Assembly (NCBI RefSeq): GCF_047948215.1
Contig: NC_134465.1
Coordinates: 47,647,946 to 47,711,945, forward strand
Length of the DNA: 64,000 bases
DNA from: Lycorma delicatula
Lineage: Eukaryota > Arthropoda > Insecta > Hemiptera > Fulgoridae
Direction of reading: 5' to 3'
Under the pieces are notes generated by a model that was not told where the DNA came from, searched no databases, and worked only from the letters and a program-made list of their open reading frames with translations. The position numbers were made by a program, and so were the translations under genes. How positions within the stretch are numbered: position 1 is the stretch's first letter; each line of letters begins with the position of its first letter. Shown piece by piece: positions 12,966 through 25,246 of this stretch.

Positions 12966-13587
12966 TTATTACTAAAGGCCTGAACTGTCGAAATTGCACC
13001 AGTGTAGTAATTATAACACTCCCAATTTTTTGTTGACTATGTATGTGTAGCACATATGATACTATTTGTCAAGGAAAATTAGGCTTGAAGAAATTATGCA
13101 ACATGAAATTACTCAATGACAATGTTACCATCTATTCACAAAAATTTTCAATTAAACATACAACAATCTTCAGTTTACAAAACTCTTACTTTGCAAGTAT
13201 GGCTCCTTGAAATTACCAGTTATTCCTCCAAACATGGCACTTACAAAACTACGATTAGAGAACTTGTAGGACATAAAAAACACATCAACAACTTGGCTGA
13301 ATGTCATTTGGAAAAGAAGACTTTCAGAATGTATTAAACGAGAAAAGCATTAAGGTAATTAATTATGTTGAGTGACAAGGAAAATACTTTGAATGCAATA
13401 ACAGCTAAAATTAAATAATAAATAAGTTAATTATTTTTATCTTATTTCATAAAATCAAATTATTTTTAATAGATCTTGTTTGATTTATTATAATAAGTAA
13501 AAAACGTACAACACATCAATAAAACACTTATATAACATTATCTCGATAAAAGAATAATTTTAAAAAAAGAGTAAAAATATGACTTAC

Positions 13588-13726
13588 TTAACATTCAATT
13601 GATTTCCTTTTTCTCCTTTAAAAGTATTACCCTGAAGAAAATGAGCAACAGTATAATATGCCATATAAATTGTGGAATCTGACAGCGATTCAATCAACCA
13701 TTTTTCATCCCATGGTAACTTCGTTC
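13588..13726 (-). CDS. LARS1: LARS1 exon 11
   Basis: Encodes residues 581-627 (139 bp). The family block [20 protein letters not shown] is followed by [19 protein letters not shown]. This lies in the catalytic domain between the CP1 insertion and KMSKS. The acceptor is TTATAG and the donor is GTAAGT. Confidence 0.95.
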
Positions 13727-13779
13727 CTATAAATTATTTTTTAAATAATATCAATTAAGTAAAACAATTAAAAATTAAA

Positions 13780-13790
<11 letters not shown>

Positions 13791-13820
<30 letters not shown>
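13791..13820. repeat. (AT)n microsatellite
   Basis: An uninterrupted AT dinucleotide run about 65 bp from LARS1 exon 11, on its 5' side in the gene sense. Confidence 0.95.
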
Positions 13821-13822
<2 letters not shown>

Positions 13823-15094
13823 TCACATTTGATAAAGAGAATGATATGTTTCTAATATAAACAAAAGACACTGAACATGAATCTACACATTTAACTGTAA
13901 AGAAGTTGCTATAACAGTTTAGAGGATATTAAGAGAACTCTTTTTTATATTAAACAACACAGATGGTCAAAACTTACAATAAAACTTCACAATATATAGA
14001 AGTACTTTTGGAGATTTTAATTATATTGAGTGTCACAAAATTCTGGGCATTCCTCTTCACTTATCTTCAGTTTGACTGGACGTGTAAAATGTTTTGTATA
14101 AACATTGGATTGAAAAAATAAAATTACTTTTTTCAATTATTTTCTAATAGGAATTTTTAAGTCAAAACAGAATGAAATATTTAAAATGTTTAAATACAAA
14201 TTCTTTAATTAAAAAAGAAAACAATAAATATTAAAAATTTTATATTTTCTTACTTCAAAAGCCACCATTAAATACAAAACACATCAGAAACTATTACCTT
14301 AATTTACTTCATTGGTATAATAATAACCATTTTCTGTCTGTTAGCTTCTCTGTTTTTAAACTGTTAAGTCCTGGAATCAAGTCCCAGTCAGGGATGACTT
14401 TTTTTACATGCTACAAAAATTCAAAATCATTTATCAGTAGCTATTACAGGGTTCAGCCTGGCTATTCTTGTAAAATAAAAAAAATAAATATAACAAAATG
14501 ACAGATCATTTGTTCAAATATGATTTCAAACAAACAATAAATTATTAGTACAAGAAAGTATTTAATTTTAAAACAGGCAAGAGTAATAAAAACGAAAATG
14601 ATCCGGCATTTGGCTGGAAAAGTGAAAAAAAAACTGTAAAAAAACTATGACCAACTACAAATATGTAAAATTAATAAATGAAAAAAATGCAGTTAATATT
14701 TAAAAATAATTATTAAAATAAAATTTAAGGCATTAATTGAAATTTACAATATTTTTAAGGCATATTTCATTCAAACCAGGACAAGGGGACATGAGTATGT
14801 TTACAAATAAAAAGGTTATGCTGAATGGTCATTGAAATAAATTAATATTTAAAAAATTACTCACAACACTGGTTATAATTTTTACGTAAACCTAAAATAA
14901 GATGGATATTTTTGTATATTAAATAATCATAATCGGCAGATAATGAATGGAGGAAATAGTAAATGTAAGAAAATAAAATGAATGAATAAATAAATAAATA
15001 AATTAAAAATTAAGAAATAAACAATAATTTATTTTTCAAATTTTGTTTTATATAATAGAGTATCTTAGAAATACATTACAAACCTAAACTACTA
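13821..15094. other. AT-rich LARS1 intron, no gene seen
   Basis: No recognisable exon, RNA or transposon motif. Composition is that of the surrounding introns. Confidence 0.4.
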
Positions 15095-16374
15095 ACACAC
15101 ATCTAGCCAAAAAATATGCAACCCTAAATTCAAAAATATATTGTAGAAGGAAATTAAGTTTTTTGCTGGCAGGAATGTGTGTGTTGGCATCGGATGGCCT
15201 TGTCGTAGAAGAATAGCACATGACAGCCAAGTGATTTCCCTCCTTTGATGACTATAGAAGGTAAGCTGTGAACGGACAAACATGCATTTCTCCCAGGCTC
15301 AATGTGCATTCATTGTTGAAAGTTACTTTAGATAGCAGTCATTCTTAAAATATCAGGAAAACTTTAGGATAGCTTTTCCTGAATTTCAGGTGCCTAATAA
15401 ATCAATGATTTTACGTGTAGTCACTAATTTTAGAGAAACCGGTATGAAAATAGTCTGGTCAACCTAAGGTTCTAAGTGATGCATCCTTGGAAAGTAACTG
15501 CATATCCTAGCTAAATTCACTAAGAAAGTCGATATGAAAACTGTGTCAACAAATCGGAATGTCTTACAGGAGTGTTCACAGAGCTACAAAGAAACTGAAA
15601 TTCCTTCCGTATTGCACTGACGGTGATGGTTTCGTTTAAGTTTATTTACAGCAGTGTTCGAGTGTCAGATATGTTTTCTCTACTCTGATGAAGCACGTTT
15701 TCACCTAAGCGGCTAGGTAATCAGCCAAAATGACAGATACTGGATTTCAGAAAACCCTCACACATTTTACATGAGCCCTAATTACATTCACAGAAGGTTG
15801 GAGTTTGGTGTGTGATTTTGCAAAACAGAATTGCAGGCCCAATCTTTTTCATGGAAATGGTAACAGCTGGATGTTACCAGGATGTCATCATGCAAATTTG
15901 TGGCACTGTTAAAGGCTGATGAACGAGACTGCTGGCTGCATCAAGACAGTGCAATGGCGCACACAGTGAATAGTAGTACGACGATAATGTTACACGAGTT
16001 CTTTGGGGAACACATCATTTCTTGTCAACTGTGGCCACCTACATTGCTAGATTTAACTCCCTCCAACTTTTTTCTTTGGGGACATCTGAAGCATAATGTC
16101 TATAAGAACAACCCTCACACAATCGACCGACTCAAGCACAACATCGAAGACAAAATATCTCACATAAGTGCAACGACCATTAAAAAATAGCAACTAACAT
16201 GCAGAAATGTGTTGAGGAATGTGTAGCAGCATATGGAGGACATCTACTATGAGAAAAATAAATATATATAAATACTCTTTGTTCATCTACAAAATACAGT
16301 AGAGTATATTATGTTAATAAAAGATTTTTTAAGAATATTAATTATTGGGTTGCGTATCCTTTTAGCTCACTCTG
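15095..16374 (+). mobile_element. mariner-type (HQD/WPP class) transposon, decayed, near full length
   Basis: About 1280 bp between imperfect inverted ends (the left contains TATGCAACCC, the right its complement), each next to a TA. Plus-strand transposase starts near 15283 with FSQAQCAFIVESYFR and continues RVVTNFRETG. It then gives YSDEARFHLSG with the first catalytic Asp (about 15685-15715), DCWLHQDSAMAHT with the second (about 15930), and WPP followed by a changed SPD box and SNFFLWGHLKHNVYKNNPHT (to about 16190). The third catalytic position reads Asn in SNFF. Stops and frameshifts occur in the first half. Non-functional. Confidence 0.85.
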
Positions 16375-16908
16375 TACATTCCATATATAAAAATACTTAA
16401 AAATATAAAATAAAAAAATATCAATATAGAAAAAAAAATATTTATCAAACACTACATAACAATTTTAATTGTAGTTTAGGAATACAAATAAACATATAAA
16501 AACGTTATGTTTTTAGGCAATTCCAATTGAAATTATAAGTTTAGCTTAAAATATTCAAACCACTGAAATTCCAACTAAGATTCCCCACCTTGATGTTAAA
16601 CATATATTCAGAAAATTTGGGTTAAACTTTCCACATAAAAGTTATTTATACAGTTACATTGGCAGTGATTTCATGAAAAATGCCATAGAAATAATGTAAT
16701 ATGTGCTATTTTTTAAAGTTAACAATGAATTCCGTTGTAATTTTATGCTTTTGAAAGTTATTCAATATAAGTTGTAAAAACTCTTATCAGAAGAAATATT
16801 TAGTCAGTGGCTGCCAGAAGTTACATTTTTATTTTTTTATTTTTATGATAGCAAATGAGAATATGATGATAGTATATATATATATATAATAAATAAATAC
16901 AAATTATA

Positions 16909-17240
16909 CAGGGCATTTCATAATGTTCTTAGGAGTTACAAAAATTCAGTACAAAAAAAGTATTTCACTTACCTAAATGAAAGTTGTACGAGGTGATGCA
17001 GGGACTCAAACAGTTTTTGTTAAAATCTATAAATGTTCAATATGTGCTCCTCTGGTGACACGGCAGACATCAACACGAAAGTCTAGCTTTTGCCAAACTC
17101 GTTCTAACATGTCATTTTTGATAGAGTTGATTGTATTGATTATGCGATCCTTTAGCTCAGTGATATTGTGTGGCATTGGTGGGATAAACACCTTATCTTT
17201 CATGTTCACCAAATATTTCTGTTCTTTATCACAATGCAAT
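16909..17240 (-). mobile_element. 3' end of a mariner-type transposon (reverse strand)
   Basis: Starts after a TA with CAGGGCATTTCATAATGTTC, a typical terminal repeat. Minus-strand reading gives a clean transposase C-terminus: VFIPPMPHNITELKDRI and VWQKLDFRVDVCRVTRGAHI. This is the same family as the 49581-50896 copy. The rest of the element is absent; at about 17240 the sequence switches to a different, plus-strand relic. Confidence 0.75.
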
Positions 17241-18160
17241 TAAACTCTTATTGAAAAATATCAGGCAACAGACTCTGTTGAAGACACTGATCAAAGTGGA
17301 AGATCACCTAAACTAAACGAACAGAAGCTGCTTGATATTTTAGATGCTATGGCCGAAATTCCATCAAACTCAACACATAAGTAAGCACATCAGCAAGATA
17401 TCGGATTTGTTACTGCATATAAAGCTATATGAAAACAACTGAAACTTTTCCCCTACAAAGTAACGTGTTCAAGAACTGAAACTTACAAATCATGTCAAAA
17501 GACTAAATTATCAGCGGTTTAAACGTTTTATTGACCAATATTCCGTAGGTATCCTCGACATTGTTTTTTTCAGATGAAAGATGGGGTTTCATCTATTAAT
17601 TCACAAAATACACAATTGTGGTTGACAACTAACCCCCATGAATTACATGAACAATAATGAAGCATAAATCGTAGTCTGGGTTGATGCGAGTAGAATCCAC
17701 ATTGTGGGTACATTCTTTTTGAAAATACAGTTAATAGCGATGATTATTGTGCTATTTTAACAAATTTCATTGGTCAATTAACAGAAGTGGATATCGATCA
17801 TGGTTAATTCCAACAAGATGGTGCCACAGCATACACAGCTAACAGGTTAATGACTTTTTTATGAAATGTCTGGTGAACGAATCACTTCAAGGGGTTTGTG
17901 GCCTGCATGACTGCCCAATCTGACTCAAACAGATTACTTTCTACAGGGGGAAAGTGAAAGCTAGTGAAACAAGCAGTGTATCGCAACGAACCACACGCAA
18001 TTTTTTAACTAAAAACCACAATAATGCATATGTGCAAGACATTTTAGAGGATGATTGTTAATGCAACAAATTGAAACATGTGCAGTGTTGTATTGAAGTT
18101 GGAGGAGGCTATTTTAAACACTTTTTATAAACCGTTTCAATTGTTGTAATATCTGTTTCT
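17241..18160 (+). pseudogene. Tc1/mariner-type transposase relic, plus strand
   Basis: Plus-strand pieces in shifting frames: EDTDQSGRSPKLNEQ (linker after the N-terminal DNA-binding domain), a FSDERW-like first catalytic region damaged near 17570, and FQQDGATAYTANRL with the second catalytic Asp (about 17815). Degenerate downstream sequence follows. Multiple stops; inactive. It abuts the reverse-strand fragment at 16909-17240, giving a chimeric block. Confidence 0.75.
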
Positions 18161-18283
18161 ATAAAATAATGAAATAAAAATACAAAGTAATAATTAAGGA
18201 AGTTTTGTCATTACACTTCCATAACTACAGTGTACAGCAACTTTATGAATCCACTATAAAATGTAAACAAATATAAAACTAAC

Positions 18284-18471
18284 CTAATCCATATGTACGT
18301 GAACAAGCATATTCATGTAGCCAGTTAAGAACAGCAGAAAAATTTCTTCTAACTTCTTCATGACATGTATTCATTTCTTCTAAGCATTTTACTGCTTGGG
18401 CTTTCCATTTTTCTTCACCATAATCTAAATACCACTGATCACATAGTGCCACAACACATTCATCTCCAGAC
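18284..18471 (-). CDS. LARS1: LARS1 exon 10
   Basis: Encodes residues 518-581 (188 bp; one base completes a codon and one base is left over). The conserved block [20 protein letters not shown] spans the junction with exon 9. [16 protein letters not shown] and [12 protein letters not shown] follow. [11 protein letters not shown] is the return from the CP1 insertion to the catalytic fold. The acceptor is TTATAG and the donor is GTTAGT. Confidence 0.96.
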
Positions 18472-19480
18472 CTATAATTGAAACATTATAACTACACTAT
18501 CTTCATTTTGTATAATTTTTACAATTCTACATCTTACATTTCATTGTGTAAAAAAAAATTACATACTGATTTAAAACAGAACAATACAAATAACATACTG
18601 TTTTCTACTGAATGGAGGCATAGAACCTGAACTCAGCAACCTTAATTAACTGCAGGCATTTGAAATATGAGTCTATAGGTTAATCTTAAGAATATTTTGG
18701 ATGGATCCTTTGTAAAATAATACTAGGGAGAAAACATACTAATTTATAAGTGATAATGCAGGAAAAGATCCAAGGAATGGAGATGTGCAGGAAGAAGAAG
18801 AAAGAGATCAGGGCTGTGTAATCTATAGGAATAGATTGAATGTTTACCAAGAGACCTGTTCTGAGCAGTAACATCTAAGATTAAGATTGCAAAGATAATA
18901 CCAACATCTGACATGAAAACAGCACTTGAAGAAGAAAGAAATTAATGTAAAAAAATAGTATAAAGCATACCTTAGCAACAGTGAGTGGCAAAGTAAAAAG
19001 GAAATTTTTTACAATGATCATAGAACAGATAAATGACCTTAGAAAGAAATTCTAGAACAAGCAGAATTAAAAAAAAAAAAAAAAAAAATAGTGCCAAAGA
19101 TTCTAATTTCCTTTCATTGTGTCATGATAGGATATTCTATAGGAAAAGATATAAAATAAATGTAAATAATGTTTATTAAAAAACATTTTAATAAAATGCA
19201 ACTGTAATAGTAAAATAATTTAATTTTTTTATAGTATTTTTAAAAATGTAATGCACACTGGAATGTAACAGGAGAAATAAATTTTGCATAAACAGACAGG
19301 TGCTGATATCTTATAGTTTCATTCTCTTCCCAATTACTTTCAAAAACTTATCCCATGCCCTCTCATTTTCTGTCATTGCCAATTGTTATAGAGTCAAGTA
19401 AATCTGCTATGCCACATGTGATTTACTATCTGGAAGCTGAGTTGACTGTAAATTCTATATGATACAAAGACATTAACAAA
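18472..19480. other. LARS1 intron, no gene seen
   Basis: AT-rich, with a run of about 20 A residues near 19069-19088 that could be a retroelement tail, although I could not connect it to a recognisable body. Confidence 0.35.
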
Positions 19481-19489
19481 TTAGGAGAC

Positions 19490-19860
19490 AAAAGTATTGT
19501 GTTTGACAATCTATGGAGCAAATAATTCTGTTACACACAATGTGAGCAACCACCAAGGCTTTTTGAAGTTGAAATTTGAACTTATTCCACACCCTCCTTA
19601 CTCACCAGATCTGGTGCCCTGTAATTTTCACTTCTTTCTGCAATTAAAGAGGTATATTAAAGATATTCATTTGACCAATGATGACGAACTGAAGAATGTA
19701 ATGGATAAAAATTAGACACCAGCATTCCGCATTGATGGAGTGAAAAAATTGGTTCACAGTGGAGAGAAGGGTTTAGAGTAAATGGTGATTACATGGAAAA
19801 ATAAATCTAAGTTTCTATAAAAAATAAAATGAATTTTTATGCTATATTTGTTTAATTTGA
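19490..19860 (+). pseudogene. mariner transposase C-terminal fragment
   Basis: The plus strand encodes LKLKFELIPHPPYSPDLVPC and NFHFFLQLKRYIKDIHLTND, the region around the third catalytic residue (Asn here where most mariners have Asp). A frame-shifted VNGDYMEK tail follows at about 19780. The 3' untranslated part resembles that of the mariner at 52255-52870, so the two are related copies. Confidence 0.8.
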
Positions 19861-21365
19861 TTATCTATTTTCATTTTCTTAAATTAAAAATAATGTTGAT
19901 TATACATTGAACATGTTACACGTTGTTTGTATCTTTCAGAGTGAATGAATTGTTTAATTTATAGTATTCAATCATTACTTATTAGTAAATTGTACTTTAT
20001 TTTCCAAATAAATCTAAAGTTCTCAATTAAATATTTTTTTCTTGAAAAAACTATTTCTGAAATGGATATATCTTAAATTCAAAGTAATATATTATAATCC
20101 ACGTATAACTCCTTACCAGTTTTTGATAAAATAACTCATCATTAAAACTAACTTGATACAAATTTCCCTTGATGAAATAACTCATCACCCACTTTTTGGT
20201 GAAAAGTGCTTCTTAATTCGTCGATATGAATTGACCCGTTTTGTTCTGTTTTTTTGACGAGTTACTGCAATGTGTGTGTCTAGTTCCATTTTCATTCTAA
20301 TTTAACAGTTAAGCGCTAGTAGCATATTGGTTCACTATTCTACATGTCTTGTTTCGTATCCTTCTGAACAGCTGTTACCAAGCATTTGTTTTCATTGTTT
20401 TGAACGTTCCTTAAGTTGCTTATATGTTTTATTATTTCTTTTTGTTATTTATTGCTTTTTTTTATTGTTTTTATAATTTTACTATTATTTTCAGTCATAT
20501 TTTTATTTCCAACTATATGTCTATGGATGTGACCCTACATAAATAAGAAATAACAGAGTTGTTTACTATAACCTAACTTTAGTAATTTTTTATGTGAGTG
20601 AACAAACAATCTTCATATTATTATTTTAAACACTTACTAGTGTTTTACAATACTACTGATATGACAATTAGGTACTGTAAGTGATATTTATTAGTACAAA
20701 ATGGCCTGTTCATCATGTGAAATGATAGTGATATAATTGAACTTTTAAATATTACTTTTTACATTGCATGATAAGAAAAGTACATAAATAGGTCCTTAAA
20801 TTAATTTTTTGCCATAGTTCATTGCATAGATCAAAAATAAGTAAAAAAATGGGCAAAATAACAAAGGTTTAGTGAAAACAAAAGGGCATAATAATATGAT
20901 TTTTACTAAAATAAAGTCAGTTATTCTCTTCCACTTTTTTTTTATCCAATTCACTCATATTTGCATGAAATTTAATGTCAATTTTGGTGAAGAAACGGCA
21001 TTTATTTATTTTATAATATAATCTAACCAAACTTAACCAATGCTCGCTAACCTTGACTAATTAACAGTAGTCTTGATTATTTAAACAATCAAAATATTAC
21101 TGCTAATTTGTCAACCTTAGTAAGCGAAGCAAGCATAAGGCAATAGTTACTGAAAGACCCAACACAAAATAAACATTCTTTATTAATTCTCAATTCAAAA
21201 GAAATAAGAAAACAAACTTATAGTAATAAGTGAAAAAACCTACGCAATTAAAAAAATTGATGCGGGGGAATAACAGAAAAGTACCAAATAAAGAACCATT
21301 AAGGGGGGGTTAAACAAAACAAAAAATAAGCAGACTTTTTTTAAAAATATAAGTTTAAAACTAAC
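19861..21365. other. LARS1 intron, no gene seen
   Basis: No exon or transposon coding is recognised. Stretches at 20100-20420 and 21000-21170 are slightly richer in GC and may be old dispersed repeats, but there are no diagnostic ends. Confidence 0.35.
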
Positions 21366-21490
21366 CTAGAAATAATTTGTTTTTCTGGTTCATAATATAA
21401 AACTGCATCCTTTTTATCAATTAAATCTTTTTGCATTAATTTCTTAATATCTTGAATTTTTTTACCGATATGTGGCCCAACTAGCATTAC
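21366..21490 (-). CDS. LARS1: LARS1 exon 9
   Basis: Encodes residues 477-518 (125 bp; leaves after two bases of a codon): VMLVGPHIGKKIQDIKKLM, then QKDLIDKKDAVLYYEPEKQ and IISR. The acceptor is TTACAG; the donor is GTTAGT, immediately after the AG that is completed as Arg by exon 10. The intron to the left of this exon contains a dispersed set of mariner fragments (15095-19830). Confidence 0.94.
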
Positions 21491-22017
21491 CTGTAACATT
21501 CAGAAAAGAATTTTAAAAAATTATGTAAATTAATATTAAAGTAAATATATGAAAACACTAATTATAAGAAATAATTACAAAATAATTCAACACTTCAGAA
21601 GGCACTAATGACAATTATTTGAACCCTTATTTTTGTACATGTTGAATGGGATGCAAAACATTCCGGGTTTTAAAGATTTTTTAATTATTTAGAAATTCAT
21701 TGACAGTAATATGTATTGTTCTTGTTAAATAAAGTCTTTCAACTGTATTCTAAATTAATTAATTGAAAGACTTTTTTTAAACGGTTTGGTCCAATTTATT
21801 AAAAATGGCAATGGAAGTATAACGAGGTGCTTTCTCATAAATCAAAATATTGTCTTGAATTACATGAAAAAATTCTGTTGTCTGGTTTGGTAGATTTGGA
21901 CACTATTATTCTTTTTTAAGAATAAGTGACTATTATTTTTAGTAAAAATAGCATAATATTTTTAATTTTTTATTTATCAGTCTTCATGATTCATATTTAT
22001 GGGTGCCAAACAATAAA

Positions 22018-22420
22018 ATGACGGCCCATTTTTATATCTGGAAAACTTGTTCTGACTTTGATGGATGACTTTTTTGTTCACCTTTCATTGAGCCTCAAAA
22101 CATGAAGTATAGTTTATATGGAAATATACCTAAGCATAATAAGTATTTTATAATTACAAGCTTTATGTTTTATTAATATGCTTCAAAGCAAATCAGTACT
22201 GTTTGATTTTGTAGCAAAAAAAGAATATCTTGCATCAGAACATAACAACATTGTTCGATTTTGTAACAAAAAAATATCTAATTTTCTCAAGAGAATTTAT
22301 TATCTAGTAAACACCGAAAAAATTTCACTTTATTGGCAACAGAAATGGTACTGTTACCAACAATTCTACCTATGCAATCAGCATTGTTACATCTACCTGA
22401 GAGGTTTGTTTGATAGCTAA
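22018..22420 (-). pseudogene. Jockey/CR1-type LINE fragment, second copy
   Basis: The DNA is alignable by eye with 6410-6740: GCCCATTTTTTAT-like, GCATAATAA(A/G)TATTT and CTACCTGAGA landmarks occur in the same order and orientation. It is more degraded and has no meaningful reading frame. Confidence 0.6.
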
Positions 22421-23111
22421 GTAATAATAACATATCAATGAATTGCCTGTTACATTCGGTTGAAAAAAATAAGGTATCAAAACATCTTCTTTACAATATC
22501 TTTTTTCATAAGCATTAAGTGCAGGCTTATACCAGATAGAAAAGTCTCTTTTCTGTAATTACAAAATTATTAACATGCAAAGTTCTTGAACTACAAGTAG
22601 CTGATAACACTGAAATTTCAATTCCTTTAGAATCTTTTGTAAACTTGTTCTAAGTATTTCTAGGTTAAAGAAAATCTTTCAGGTTGATATTTGAGGGCTG
22701 TTTAACAACTTGTGACAATTTAAAGCCTCAATAATGAGTTGCTGCTTTCTAAATTTCAAATAGTTTTAGGTCTTCCTGATTACAGATTGTTTTAAATGTT
22801 TCTAGGACAAAAATTTAGTTCAACTTATGCAAATACTGACAGGTTGTTAATGGAAAATTAAAAAATCTTTTGGTTGAAATTCTTCATGGATGTCAGCAGT
22901 ATCCGTATTATTTTTCCACCGACACTGAGGTGTAAAACTGGTTCTTGTTTTGTGTACAAACACCAATATTCTCAAAAAATATGAACTGAATGGAAACTGC
23001 AAAGTAATTATATCAGCTGATTATTAACAACATTAAAACCAAAATTTCCACCTGTTACATAAAATAAATCTCTATGTGAGGAAAACTGACTTCTAGTTCA
23101 CCTTGTGTGTA

Positions 23112-23163
<52 letters not shown>

Positions 23164-24108
23164 ACTGAAATTAATTTTACTGAAATTAATCTTTTTAAGA
23201 TTTATATTATTCCTCTGTACTGTTAAATTATATTTAAATTCTATTAAATAAATACTACTTTAATTAATAATATTTATAAAAAAAACAATCATCAAAACAC
23301 AATAACTATCTTACAAACAACACATAATAAGACACAAAAGAGTGAAAAAGTATTCATAAAGTATTTATTATACACTAATAATATCATTGAAAACTTTACT
23401 AAAACTTACAATAAATAAATATTTAAACCAGCATACACACCTTAAAACCACATAATAAAATATTTAAAAAAATAAAACTAATAAAATAATAAAATAAACA
23501 ATCTGTGAGAAATTTATAAAATTAAATGTAATAGTATTTAAAAAGGAAAAACAAACGGATACTTTAAAATTAAATTTCTTGATCATTTTAGAAATGACAA
23601 AAATAATAAATTAGGTTATAAAATGGCAGACCATCAATAAACAATAAACATTCTATTTCTGATATTAATATAGATTTAGAAATTAATAAAGATGACAAAA
23701 TTAAATATATTAGAAAAAATTTACATATAAAAATACATCATAAAATTTCAATTTACTACAACTCAGAAAGTGTTTAAGAGGGAGACAATGTTATAAAACC
23801 TGCAACAGATAAGAGCACTCGTTTAAATTAATACACAATTTTCATTATTTTAGTATTTTTGTTTAAAAATTTTTATTATACAATAACAAAGTTATTTCAA
23901 TCATGACTGAGGATTCAGGATACTGTGAAATCACTTACATACAAAATTAAAGTAAGATATGTCTTATCTCAATATTCTGTAGTAGGTGGTTTATTTAATC
24001 GAATTTAAATATGTATGTATAAAACTAATACCTATGAAGGTTTTCTTGTATTACTTACACAATTAGTCATATTTTAAATAATGCTAAATCAGTAAAAATA
24101 ATACTTAC
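22421..24108. other. AT-rich LARS1 intron, no gene seen
   Basis: Apart from the microsatellite listed separately, no gene is recognised. A stretch at about 23570-23830 (including CCTGCAACAGATAAGAGC) may be a retroelement remnant, but I cannot name the family. Confidence 0.3.
23121..23164. repeat. (TG)n(TA)n microsatellite
   Basis: A run of TA preceded by a short TG run. The sequence just after it (ACTGAAATTAATCTTTTTAA) recurs after the (TA)n at 36168-36214, so the microsatellite seems to belong to a dispersed repeat. Confidence 0.85.
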
Positions 24109-24249
24109 ACCATCATAAAATCCCTTTAAATAAACCATTTCCTTTGCTTGTAACAATTTTTCTGTATCATTTTGACTCTGAATTTTTAATTTTTCGTAAA
24201 CTGTAACAGCGCTAAGTTGACCATATTCAGGTACCTCAAGAATTGGTAT
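24109..24249 (-). CDS. LARS1: LARS1 exon 8
   Basis: Encodes residues 430-476 (141 bp, phase 0): IPILEVPEYGQLSAVTVYEK, KIQSQNDTEKLLQAKEM, VYLKGFYDG. These align without gaps to the animal LARS1 segment that closes the CP1 domain. Two GT dinucleotides stand next to each other at the donor (GGTGTAAG). Only splicing at GTAAGT keeps the reading frame into exon 9. Confidence 0.95.
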
Positions 24250-24439
24250 CTGAAAAAATAAAAGTATTTATCATAAAATAAAAAGACCTCAAAAATTTAC
24301 TATAAACAGATGGTGCAATAAATGGAAGAACATGGAAGCCCTAGATGACGTGAGGTTAAAATTCAGTGACACTCAAATTTTAAACCAAATATCAGAATTG
24401 TTTTAATTACACTTTATATTTTTTTTTAGTTTTTAAGTG

Positions 24440-25110
24440 TTTTGACCGATTTATTACACTTCACAAATTTCTATTTTACAATAATTTTTGTTACAACATA
24501 ACTCTTATTATACATCTTTTCATCATCATCATCTTTTTCACGATTTTTATTATCATGCTTATTGCCCTATACTATTTTTACCCAGTACACTTCTTTCTAG
24601 ATCCAAATTTTTGGATGCTTTTAACATACAGTCTATCATCATTGTCAGTTTTATGGCAATTTACCACAAACTTCTCTCTTTAATTTGTCTTAAAACCTCT
24701 TTATTATTCACCCTCTCAAATTTATTTAATTTACAAAATCTTCCTACACAATTGCATGTCGTTTTTTACTCTGGCTTCTTACTGTCATAATGCTTCACTG
24801 CCAAAAAACAGTGATACACTTCATGTAAACAAACATTTTAAAGAATTTTTCAAATTTTTAAATCTATATTTTATACCAGTGATTTCTTTACTGTGTAAAA
24901 CCTCTTCTGATTTAAACAAGCCTGCTTTTGATATTTCATACAATTCATTATAATTTTACTATCTTAAGAACAGAATTCAGCAACTTTGATGTATCCTGTT
25001 CTACTTTAATACTTAAATCCTTATTATTCGTTTTGTCATTGTCAAATAATAACCTTTGCTTTATTCCTGTTTTACAGTACCACTGATCAAATCCTGGTGA
25101 GGCTAGGCAT
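24440..25110 (-). pseudogene. LINE 3'-terminal fragment (RTE/BovB-like), decayed
   Basis: Minus-strand reading gives NKFERVNNKEVLRQIKERSL, then IAIKLTMMIDCML, homologous in arrangement to the KVTNEEGLRQIDEERN tail of the element at 4144-5396. It is a diverged member of the same LINE group, truncated and frame-broken. Confidence 0.6.
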
Positions 25111-25246
25111 TTTTCAAAACTCTTTCCTTAAGCATCCCAAAAGAAAGGAAATACAGAAATTAGAATTTGGCACAAATTCCAAAGAGAGAGTAAATAAATC
25201 AATTATAAACAACAGGGAATAATTAAATATAATCACAATTATTTTA

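Noticed and set aside
13116..13337. Plus-strand open frame of 73 codons near LARS1 exon 11
   Set aside because: No recognisable motif, no splice or codon-usage support, and antisense in an intron.
13791..13820. Regularly spaced repeats considered as a possible CRISPR-like or satellite array
   Set aside because: All such signals are plain dinucleotide microsatellites; no repeat-spacer structure exists in the window, and the genome is eukaryotic.
24488..24953. Two overlapping plus-strand open frames rich in His/Phe/Leu
   Set aside because: The minus strand of the same DNA has LINE 3'-end motifs; these are AT-rich shadows.
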